A stretch of 14,409 nt of DNA, taken from positions 1-14,409 of the forward strand of contig JARGGE010000027.1 in assembly GCA_029210865.1 (NCBI GenBank). Direction: 5' to 3'. Made by a program: the position numbers and the translations under genes. Under the pieces are notes generated by a model that was not told the DNA's origin, searched no databases, and saw only the letters and a list, made by a program, of their open reading frames with translations. Positions within the stretch are counted from its first letter, which is position 1; every line of letters starts with the position of its first letter. This document shows, in pieces, positions 7,354-12,445 of the stretch. This DNA comes from Trueperaceae bacterium (GTDB lineage: Bacteria > Deinococcota > Deinococci > Deinococcales > Trueperaceae).

Positions 7354-8077
7354 GCCGAAGGCGAGCAGCGTCGGTGACGAGGGGTGGGCGGAGCGCGGCG
7401 TGGGCGAGGGCTCGCCGGCGCTCGGGGTGGGCGACTCCGGCGCCGCTGCGTCCGACATCGCGGCACGGGCCGCGATCGACGCCTACCGCGCGCTCCTCGA
7501 GCGCTACCGGGGCACGCTCGACCTGATGTCGCCGCGCGCCTTCGACGAGCTGGACGCCAAGGTCGCCGAGGCCGAGCGGTACGCGGCCGTGGTGGCGCGG
7601 TTCGCGCCGGAGACGGGCGCGGTGCTCGACCTGGGGACGGGCGCCGGGCTGCCGGGCGCCGTCGTGGCGGCGCGGCTGGCGCCGAGGCCCGTCTGGTGGG
7701 TCGAGCGGCGCCATCGCCGCGCAACCTTCCTCGCGCAGGTCGCCGCGCGGGCCGGGTTCGAGGCGGTGCGGGTAGCCGACCGCGACGTCCGCGACCTGGA
7801 CGCGGTCGCGGTTGGGCCCGTGGTGGCGGTGACCGCGCAAGCGGTGGCCTCGTTCGAGGCGGTCGCGTCGCTGACGCGCCACCTGTGGGACGAGCGGGTG
7901 CTGCTGGTCAGCCGCAAGGGGCCGGGCTGGGAGGCGGAGGTCGAGGCCCTGCGCCAGGCCGTGGCTGGGTGGGGCACGGCAACGGTCGAGGTCGTCGCGA
8001 CGGAGCCGTTGGGGACGCGTGGTACCTTGATCGCCGTACGCGTCCAGGGAGGACCGGCTTGCCCACCATCGGCGTGA
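7328..8077 (+). CDS. rsmG: 16S rRNA (guanine527-N7)-methyltransferase RsmG (GidB)
   Basis: SAM-dependent methyltransferase of the 530 loop of 16S rRNA; in other bacteria its loss gives low-level streptomycin resistance. The Rossmann SAM motif is VLDLGTGAGLPGAVVAARL (99-117), followed by the FLAQVAARAGF helix (134-144) and a late strand LLVSRKGPG (192-200). It is divergent: the usual N-LT segment before the fold is YRGTLDLMS, and the normally conserved Arg of the SRAxAS motif appears to be Gln in TAQAVAS (169-175). The start is uncertain. GTG at 7328 gives 249 residues beginning FHVKQ, encoded by parS. GTG at 7400, with GGAG six bases before it, would give 225 residues. Operon position and the SAM motif make the identity firm. 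Its 3' end overlaps parA by 19 bp. Confidence 0.88.
   Translation: MFHVKQPPEPKASSVGDEGWAERGVGEGSPALGVGDSGAAASDIAARAAIDAYRALLERYRGTLDLMSPRAFDELDAKVAEAERYAAVVARFAPETGAVLDLGTGAGLPGAVVAARLAPRPVWWVERRHRRATFLAQVAARAGFEAVRVADRDVRDLDAVAVGPVVAVTAQAVASFEAVASLTRHLWDERVLLVSRKGPGWEAEVEALRQAVAGWGTATVEVVATEPLGTRGTLIAVRVQGGPACPPSA
7329..7344. other. parS: parS centromere site 1 (ParB binding)
   Basis: TGTTCCACGTGAAACA is a near-perfect 16-bp palindrome matching the widespread parS family (TGTTTCACGTGAAACA or TGTTCCACGTGGAACA), with one asymmetric pair. It is flanked by a further inverted pair, GCGGC (7320-7324) and GCCGC (7345-7349). It lies inside the overlap of the mnmG 3' end and rsmG 5' end, about 1.5 kb upstream of parB and about 3.6 kb from oriC. 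Confidence 0.92.
8020..8028 (+). promoter_or_regulatory. Candidate internal promoter for parAB (extended -10)
   Basis: TGGTACCTT lies inside the end of rsmG, about 31 bp before the parA start. It follows the same TGn-TAnnnT pattern seen upstream of dnaA, mnmG, mdh and fur. No -35 was recognised. It could allow ParA/ParB expression separate from mnmG-rsmG, but could also be chance within coding sequence. Confidence 0.3.
8046..8053 (+). promoter_or_regulatory. parA ribosome binding site
   Basis: AGGGAGGA with a 5-nt spacer to TTG at 8059, inside the rsmG 3' end. It supports the TTG start, as does the need for a first beta strand (PTIGVIN) before the P-loop. The alternative GTG at 8074 would remove that strand. 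Confidence 0.7.
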
Positions 8078-8817
8078 TCAACCAGAAGGGTGGGGTCGGC
8101 AAGACCACGACGGCCGTGAACCTGGCGGCGGCGTTGGCGACGCGGCGGCGCGTGCTCCTGGTCGACCTCGATCCGCAGGCGAACGCGACCAGCGGACTCG
8201 GCGTCGACGACGTCGAGCTCAACGTCTACGACGTCCTGGTCGGGCGGGCCTCGGCGCGGTCCGTGGTGCGTCGCACGCAGCACGGCGACCTGCACGTGCT
8301 CCCGGCCACGGCTGAGCTCGCCGGGGCGGCGCTCGAGCTTGACGCCTCGACGGACGACCTGCAACTGCTCGCCAAGGCGCTGATCGGGGTGCGCCCCAAC
8401 TACGACTTCATCCTCCTGGACGCTCCGCCGTCGTTCGGGGCGCTCACGCTGAACGTGCTCGCCGCGTCGGACCAGCTGATCGTGCCGGTGCAGTGCGAGT
8501 ACTACGCGCTCGAGGGGATCGCGGGGATGATGGACACGATCGAGCGCGTGCGCGGTTCGCTGAACCGCGACGTCGCGGTGCTGGGCCTGCTGCTCACGAT
8601 GGCCGACCAGCGCACGAACCTGTCGCAGCAGGTGGAGGCGAACGTCCGGCGCCACTTCGGCGACCTGGTGTTCCGGAGCGTCATCCCCCGCACGGTGCGT
8701 TTGGCCGAGGCGCCCTCGCACGGGTTGCCGATCTTCGCGTACGCCCCCACGTCGAGTGGCGCGGTGGCGTACACCGCTCTGGCGGAGGAGGTGATCGTCC
8801 GTGTCAGCGAAGGCTAG
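8059..8817 (+). CDS. parA: Chromosome-partitioning ATPase ParA (Soj)
   Basis: Deviant-Walker ATPase that binds DNA non-specifically and moves ParB-parS complexes to segregate replicated origins; in some bacteria it also acts on DnaA. At 252 residues it has the short chromosomal Soj form without an N-terminal DNA-binding extension. The P-loop is QKGGVGKTTT (9-18) with the signature Lys of the deviant Walker A. The A' motif is LLVDLDPQANAT (33-44), and Walker B is ILLDAPPS (118-125). VPVQCEYYALEGI (142-154) and IPRTVRLAEAPSHGLPI (209-225) are typical of the family. It starts with TTG, supported by a strong ribosome binding site, overlaps rsmG by 19 bp, and parB starts 17 bp before its end. Confidence 0.96.
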   Translation: MPTIGVINQKGGVGKTTTAVNLAAALATRRRVLLVDLDPQANATSGLGVDDVELNVYDVLVGRASARSVVRRTQHGDLHVLPATAELAGAALELDASTDDLQLLAKALIGVRPNYDFILLDAPPSFGALTLNVLAASDQLIVPVQCEYYALEGIAGMMDTIERVRGSLNRDVAVLGLLLTMADQRTNLSQQVEANVRRHFGDLVFRSVIPRTVRLAEAPSHGLPIFAYAPTSSGAVAYTALAEEVIVRVSEG

Positions 8818-9622
8818 AGGGCTGGGTCGTGGGCTGGACGCGCTGCTGCCGAAGGCCGACGGCGGCGTGCGGCACCTGCCGCTTGGCGAGCTCCGGGTTT
8901 CGGCGCTGCAGCCGCGCAAGCGCTTCGACGAGGCGGCGATCGCCGACCTCGCGGCCTCGATCGCGGAGAAGGGCGTCCTGCAGCCGCTGTTGGTGCGGCG
9001 CGTGGAGGACGGGTACGAGATCGTCGCGGGCGAGCGGCGCTTTCGTGCGGCCGAGCGGATCGGGCTGGCCTCGGTGCCGGTGCTGGTCCGTGACCTCACC
9101 GACCGGCAGACGCTTGAGATCGCGATCATCGAGAACCTCCAGCGCGAGGATCTCGACGCCCTCGAGGAGGCGGACGCGTTCCGGCAGCTGCTCGGGTTCG
9201 GCCTCACGCAGGAGGAGGTCGCGAAGGCGGTCGGGAAGAGCCGGTCGGCGGTCGCGAACACGTTGCGGTTGTTGACGCTGCCGGTCGCGGCGCGGGACGC
9301 GCTGGCGCGGCACGAGATCACGGCGGGGCACGCCCGGGCGATCCTGGCGCAGCCGGCCGAGGACCGCGATTGGGCGCTCCAGCAGGTCGTGGCGCGCGGC
9401 CTGTCGGTGCGCGACGCGGAGGGTCTGAAACGCCCGACCGGCCGCTCGGGGCGGCGCAGCGCCGAGCGCGACCACCGCTACGACGACCTGGCGGCCGACC
9501 TCACCCGCTTCGCCGGCACCCGGGTGAAGGTGCTCGGCGGTACCCGCGGGCGGATCGAACTGCATTTCCATGACGAGGACGAGCTGCATCGGCTGCTCGA
9601 GCTCCTCGGTTACGAGGGCTGA
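8801..9622 (+). CDS. parB: Chromosome-partitioning protein ParB (Spo0J)
   Basis: parS-binding CTPase clamp that loads at parS and spreads, recruiting SMC and stimulating ParA. The 273-residue protein shows the full family layout. The N-terminal tail GLGRGLDALLP (7-17) corresponds to the ParA-stimulating region. CTP-binding motifs are GERRFRA (77-83) and ENLQRED (111-117). The helix-turn-helix TQEEVAKAVGKSRSAVANTL (136-155) contacts parS, and a short C-terminal dimerisation domain follows a basic linker. It starts at GTG 8801, with GGAGGAGGTGA at 8784-8794 inside parA, one of the strongest ribosome binding sites in the window. Its target sites lie at 7329 and 9652. It is the last gene of the operon and ends 21 bp before the 32-bp palindrome. 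Confidence 0.97.
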   Translation: MSAKARGLGRGLDALLPKADGGVRHLPLGELRVSALQPRKRFDEAAIADLAASIAEKGVLQPLLVRRVEDGYEIVAGERRFRAAERIGLASVPVLVRDLTDRQTLEIAIIENLQREDLDALEEADAFRQLLGFGLTQEEVAKAVGKSRSAVANTLRLLTLPVAARDALARHEITAGHARAILAQPAEDRDWALQQVVARGLSVRDAEGLKRPTGRSGRRSAERDHRYDDLAADLTRFAGTRVKVLGGTRGRIELHFHDEDELHRLLELLGYEG

Positions 9623-9643
9623 GCCCGAGCGCCGGGCGCGGGC

Positions 9644-9675
9644 GGCGCCGGTGTTCCACGTGGAACACCGGCGCC
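9644..9675. terminator. Perfect 32-bp palindrome enclosing parS, probable parAB terminator
   Basis: The half-site GGCGCCGGTGTTCCAC (9644-9659) is followed at once by its exact reverse complement, with no mismatch. The central 16 bp are parS. In RNA it would fold into a stem of about 14 bp with a tight loop just downstream of the parB stop. No U-rich tail follows (TGGGCTTCC), as in other GC-rich hairpins of this window. A terminator role is inferred from position. Confidence 0.6.
9652..9667. other. parS: parS centromere site 2 (perfect palindrome)
   Basis: TGTTCCACGTGGAACA is a perfect 16-bp palindrome of the parS family, 30 bp after the parB stop. It shares the TGTTCCACGTG half with site 1, 2.3 kb away; together they bracket rsmG-parA-parB. 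No third full match was found in the window. Confidence 0.95.
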
Positions 9676-9702
9676 TGGGCTTCCGTCCCCGGGCGATCCG
9701 CC

Positions 9703-9711
9703 TGGTAGGAT
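9703..9711 (+). promoter_or_regulatory. Candidate extended -10 promoter of mdh
   Basis: TGGTAGGAT combines the extended TGn with TAGGAT (two mismatches to TATAAT). It is about 83 bp before the mdh start and downstream of the parS palindrome, so mdh is probably transcribed separately from parB. No clear -35 was seen. Confidence 0.45.
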
Positions 9712-9793
9712 GCCGTTCCGCCGCGTCGACGCCGCACGCCCACCCGGACCTGGGCGGCGCCCCGCGACGACCCCGCCACCTTGGAGGCACGCA

Positions 9794-10774
9794 ATGAAGG
9801 CACCCATGCACGTCGCCGTGACCGGCGCCGCCGGCCAGATCGGCTACGCCCTGCTCTTCCGCATCGCCGCCGGCGACCTCCTGGGCAAGGACCAGCCGGT
9901 CGTCCTGCACCTGCTCGAGGTCACCCCCGCCCTGAAGGCGCTGGAGGGCGTCGAGATGGAGTTGCTCGACGGGGCCTTCCCACTGCTGCGCGGCATCGTC
10001 GCGACCGACGACGCCCGCGTCGCCTTCGATAGCGTCGACGTCGCGATGCTCGTCGGCGCGCGACCGCGCGGGGTCGGCATGGAGCGCAAGGACCTGCTCG
10101 AGGCCAACGCCGCGATCTTCTCGGCGCAGGGGCGCGCTCTGAACGACCACGCGAAGCGCGACGTCAAGGTGCTGGTGGTCGGCAACCCGGCGAACACCAA
10201 CGCGCTCATCGCCATGCGCAACGCCCCCGACCTCGGGCCGGCGAACTTCTCGGCGATGACGCGCCTGGACCACAACCGCGCGATCAGCCAGGTGGCCGTC
10301 AAGACCGGGGCGAACAACGCCGACGTCAAGAAGATGATCATCTGGGGCAACCACTCGAACACCCAGGTGCCCGACCTGAGCCACGCCATCGTCGACGGCC
10401 GCCCGGCCGCGGAGCTCGTCGAGCACGCTTGGATCGACGGCGTCTTCGTGCCCACGGTCCAGAAGCGCGGCGCCGAGGTCATCGAGGCGCGCGGCGCCTC
10501 GTCCGCCGCCTCCGCGGCCGCGGCCGCGATCGACCACGTCCGCGACTGGGTGTTGGGCACCCCCGAGGGCGACTGGGTGAGCATGGCGATCCCGAGCGAG
10601 GGTTGGTACGGCGTCGCCGAGGGCTTGGTCTACTCGTTCCCGGTCGCCGTCGAGGGTGGACGCGTCCGCGTGGTCGAGGGTCTGTCGATCGGCGAGCGCG
10701 TGCGCGAGCGCATGAAGGTGAGCGAGACGGAGCTGCTCGAAGAGCGCGAAGCGGTCGCGCACCTGCTCGGCTGA
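9794..10774 (+). CDS. mdh: NAD-dependent malate dehydrogenase
   Basis: Interconverts malate and oxaloacetate with NAD(H) in the tricarboxylic acid cycle. The 326-residue protein is of the cytosolic-type MDH family and looks very like the Thermus thermophilus enzyme as I remember it: it opens MKAPMHVAVTGAAGQIGY, and shares KVLVVGNPANTNALIA and the run TPEGDWVSMA. The NAD-binding glycine motif is GAAGQIG (11-17). The mobile loop GARPRGVGMERKDLL (88-102) carries substrate arginines Arg92 and Arg98. Asp159 in LDHNR and the proton-relay His187 in WGNHS form the catalytic pair. ATG at 9794 follows GGAGG (9783-9787) with a 6-nt spacer; the frame is open further upstream but without similarity. It has its own promoter candidate and a strong hairpin after the stop, so it is probably a single-gene unit. 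Confidence 0.97.
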   Translation: MKAPMHVAVTGAAGQIGYALLFRIAAGDLLGKDQPVVLHLLEVTPALKALEGVEMELLDGAFPLLRGIVATDDARVAFDSVDVAMLVGARPRGVGMERKDLLEANAAIFSAQGRALNDHAKRDVKVLVVGNPANTNALIAMRNAPDLGPANFSAMTRLDHNRAISQVAVKTGANNADVKKMIIWGNHSNTQVPDLSHAIVDGRPAAELVEHAWIDGVFVPTVQKRGAEVIEARGASSAASAAAAAIDHVRDWVLGTPEGDWVSMAIPSEGWYGVAEGLVYSFPVAVEGGRVRVVEGLSIGERVRERMKVSETELLEEREAVAHLLG

Positions 10775-10784
10775 GCCTCGGCGC

Positions 10785-10810
10785 GGGCGCCACCGACGAA
10801 GGTGGCGCCC
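10785..10810 (+). terminator. Hairpin terminator after mdh
   Basis: A perfect 10-bp stem GGGCGCCACC / GGTGGCGCCC with a 6-nt loop (GACGAA) starts 11 bp after the mdh stop. No U tract follows. Position and strength favour a terminator. Confidence 0.65.
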
Positions 10811-10822
10811 CCTCCCACGGAT

Positions 10823-10864
10823 CACGAACGCGACGCGCACGCCCAGGGCGTGCGCGTCGTCGTG
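10823..10864. repeat. Second long hairpin between mdh and fur
   Basis: A 13-bp stem (10831-10843 with 10847-10859, loop CAG), extended after a 3-nt left bulge by CACGA/TCGTG (10823-10827 with 10860-10864). It lies 12 bp after the mdh terminator hairpin and about 70 bp before the putative fur operator. Its role is unknown: a backup terminator, an mRNA stabiliser or a binding site are possible. Confidence 0.5.
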
Positions 10865-10934
10865 GTGCCGCACGTGGCGCTCGGCGCCCTGAGGACGGGC
10901 GCGCCGGCCACGCACCCACGTGCGCTCGCCAAAC

Positions 10935-10949
10935 TCGGAATCGTTCCGA
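10935..10949. promoter_or_regulatory. Palindromic operator candidate upstream of fur
   Basis: TCGGAA-TCG-TTCCGA is a 6-3-6 inverted repeat, 5 bp upstream of the extended -10 element, in the spacer/-35 zone of the fur promoter candidate. A repressor there would block RNA polymerase. Autoregulation by the downstream Fur-family protein is the natural guess, but another regulator could bind. Nothing in the sequence proves binding. Confidence 0.45.
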
Positions 10950-10953
10950 TGGA

Positions 10954-10962
10954 TGGTACGTT
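10954..10962 (+). promoter_or_regulatory. Candidate extended -10 promoter of the Fur-family gene
   Basis: TGGTACGTT, an extended TGn plus TACGTT, about 40 bp before the ATG at 11003. It matches the TGG-TAnnnT form seen upstream of dnaA, mdh and parA. Weak on its own; strengthened by recurrence and by the adjoining palindrome. Confidence 0.4.
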
Positions 10963-11002
10963 GACCCCACGAGGCTCCAAGGGGCCGATCCGGAGGAGGA
11001 AC

Positions 11003-11578
11003 ATGGACGACGTGGTAGCCCAGCGACCCGCACGACCGGCGACCGATGCGGCCGCGGCGGTCGTCGACGCCGCCGAGCGACGCACGCCCGATCCAGCGAT
11101 CGCGGTGGACGAGACGAACGGGATGGACGCGGCCGCGGTACGCGAGGTCCTGCGCGCGTGCGGGCTGCGCTACAGCCGGCCGCGCGAGGCGATCCTCGGG
11201 TACATGGCGGGCGGCGGTCGCCACGAGAGCGCCGAGTCGCTCTTCCAGGCGCTGCGCGATCGCGGCGAGGACCTGAGCCTGTCGACGGTCTACCTCAACC
11301 TGGGGGTGCTCGTGGGCGCGGGCCTGCTGCGCGAGTTCGTGGGCGCTCGCGGGGAGTCGCTCTACGACGGCAACGTCGAGCCGCACTACCACCTGATCTG
11401 CGGCGACACGGGCGAGGTGGTCGACGTTCCCGCCCCGACCATCGAAGGGCGACCGCTGGGCGCGTACCTGAAGGCCTACGTCGAGCGGGTGACGGGGTGG
11501 CACGTCGACGAGGCGCGCTTGAGTTTCCGCGGGCGCCCCAAGGCGACGACGACGGCGGGGTTCGACGACGAGCCCTGA
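11003..11578 (+). CDS. Fur-family metal- or peroxide-responsive transcriptional regulator (PerR-like)
   Basis: Probable dimeric DNA-binding repressor of iron, manganese or peroxide-stress genes. The winged-helix part (about 45-115) has RPREAILGYM, HESAESLFQAL and the recognition-helix stretch LSLSTVYLNLGVLVGAGLL. The dimerisation part has YDGNVEPHYHLICGDTGEVVDV (about 121-142). His74, Asp122, His128, His130 and Asp141 line up by eye with the regulatory-metal ligands of PerR. The structural zinc site is missing: the first Cys-X2-Cys is reduced to one cysteine (Cys133) and the C-terminal pair is absent. The 191 residues exceed the usual 140-150 because of an Ala-rich N-terminal extension of about 45 residues. 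GGAGGAGGA at 10992-11000 supports ATG 11003; ATG 11123 would give a normal-sized protein but has no good ribosome binding site. Which Fur subfamily this is remains open. Confidence 0.85.
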   Translation: MDDVVAQRPARPATDAAAAVVDAAERRTPDPAIAVDETNGMDAAAVREVLRACGLRYSRPREAILGYMAGGGRHESAESLFQALRDRGEDLSLSTVYLNLGVLVGAGLLREFVGARGESLYDGNVEPHYHLICGDTGEVVDVPAPTIEGRPLGAYLKAYVERVTGWHVDEARLSFRGRPKATTTAGFDDEP

Positions 11579-11606
11579 CGCCGCTGCGGTGGCGGCGAGG
11601 CACGAA

Positions 11607-11638
11607 GAAGCGGGCCACCCGAAAGGGTGGCCCGCTTC
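11607..11638. terminator. Bidirectional hairpin terminator between fur and the fasciclin gene
   Basis: A perfect 14-bp stem (11607-11620 with 11625-11638) closed by a GAAA tetraloop on the plus strand. It lies 28 bp after the fur stop and 20 bp beyond the stop of the convergent fasciclin gene, so it can serve both. Neither side has a long U tract. Confidence 0.75.
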
Positions 11639-11658
11639 GCGTGCGCTCGTGCGGCTGC

Positions 11659-12177
11659 TTAGTTCGCCGGGGCCAGGATGACCGCGTCGATGACGTGGAC
11701 GACGCCGTTGCCCGCTTCGAGGTCGACCGTGGTCACGGTGGCGACGCCGTTGATCATGACCATGCCGTTCTCGACGGTGACGGAGACGGTGGCGCCGTTG
11801 ACGGTCTCGACGACCGCGGTGCCGTTGCCCGCTTCGACGGCGGCGAGGACGTCGGCGGCCATGAGCTTGCCGGCGACCACGTGGTAGGTCAGGATGCCGC
11901 CGAGATCAGGGCTGGCGAGGAGCTCTTCGGCCGTGATGCCGAGGGCTTCGAGGGCGGCAGCGAACGCGTCGTTCGTCGGCGCGAAGACGGTGAAGGGGCC
12001 TTCGCCCGAGAGGACGCCGGCGAGGTCGGCTTCGACGACGGCGGCGACGAGGGTCGAGAAGTCGTCGCTGCTGGTGGCGATGTCGACGACGGTGGCGGGC
12101 ATGACGTGGCCGTCCGCGTTGACGGTGCCGGCGACGAGGCCGAAGGCGAGGGCGAGGGCGATCAGGGTGCGCTTCAT
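11659..12177 (-). CDS. Secreted fasciclin (FAS1)-domain protein
   Basis: Small exported protein with one FAS1 domain, a fold linked to cell adhesion or matrix binding; the exact role cannot be told. The 172 residues begin with a signal peptide (MKRTLIALALAFGLVAG, likely cleavage near TVNA-DG, about residue 21). The FAS1 hallmarks follow: the H1 motif PFTVFAPTNDAF (61-72), the central TYHVV (97-101) and the H2 motif GNGVVHVIDAVILAP (156-170). No lipobox Cys or anchor is seen, so it is probably released. Two adjacent ATG codons exist (12180 and 12177). AAGGAG at 12190-12185 is 7 bp from the second and 4 bp from the first, so 12177 is preferred. It has a promoter candidate at 12277-12304 and a leader hairpin, and converges on fur across a shared terminator. 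Confidence 0.92.
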   Translation of the reverse strand: MKRTLIALALAFGLVAGTVNADGHVMPATVVDIATSSDDFSTLVAAVVEADLAGVLSGEGPFTVFAPTNDAFAAALEALGITAEELLASPDLGGILTYHVVAGKLMAADVLAAVEAGNGTAVVETVNGATVSVTVENGMVMINGVATVTTVDLEAGNGVVHVIDAVILAPAN

Positions 12178-12202
12178 CATGGTGCTCCTTGAGGATGGCG
12201 TT

Positions 12203-12223
12203 CCTCCCGGCGGTGCCGGGAGG
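12203..12223 (-). promoter_or_regulatory. Hairpin in the fasciclin mRNA leader
   Basis: A 9-bp perfect stem (CCTCCCGGC with GCCGGGAGG, 3-nt loop) sits 12 bp upstream of the ribosome binding site AAGGAG. A smaller inverted repeat GGCGCC-TG-GGCGCC (12234-12247) lies further 5'. In the predicted leader of about 90 nt this could stabilise mRNA or attenuate expression. Confidence 0.45.
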
Positions 12224-12276
12224 GACCGAGCGTGGCGCCTGGGCGCCGTGCTTCGACCGAACGACCACAAGGCACC

Positions 12277-12304
12277 GGTATAGGGGTTGTAGAATGGTTG
12301 TCTA
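12277..12304 (-). promoter_or_regulatory. Promoter candidate of the fasciclin gene
   Basis: On the minus strand TAGACA (12304-12299, one mismatch to TTGACA) is followed after 16 bp by TATACC (12282-12277, two mismatches to TATAAT). It lies in the most AT-rich stretch of the 265-bp gap. It is the only two-box promoter in the window and predicts a leader of about 90 nt. Confidence 0.55.
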
Positions 12305-12357
12305 GGCTATCATTCGTTAGGCGCGCGTCTTCATGGAGCGAGAAGAGCCGTCAAGTA

Positions 12358-12385
12358 CGCACCTCACGCCGCTCGGCGCGGTGCG
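12358..12385 (-). terminator. Weak hairpin after the HD-GYP gene
   Basis: An interrupted stem, CGCACC/GGTGCG outside and CGCC/GGCG inside with unpaired bases between, about 60 bp after the HD-GYP stop. There is no U tract. It may end that transcript before the fasciclin promoter. Confidence 0.3.
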
Positions 12386-12445
12386 CGCACGGCCCCTGCG
12401 CCCATGCGCTCCTCATCGAAGGGCGCGGCTGGCGGCACGCCTCGG

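Noticed and set aside
4708..7458. A 916-codon open frame on the minus strand spanning the dnaA 5' region and all of mnmG
   Set aside because: Composition is low-complexity Arg/Pro/Ala/His typical of antisense frames in GC-rich genes. It covers the well-supported dnaA and mnmG and shows no family motif.
8804..11503. An 899-codon minus-strand open frame opposite parB, mdh and fur
   Set aside because: It is antisense to three recognised genes, crosses parS and two hairpins, and has no domain signature. It is an artefact of high GC.
10802..11578. Fur-family gene starting upstream at 10802
   Set aside because: The frame would include the second hairpin, the promoter candidate and the operator palindrome. 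ATG 11003 has a strong ribosome binding site.
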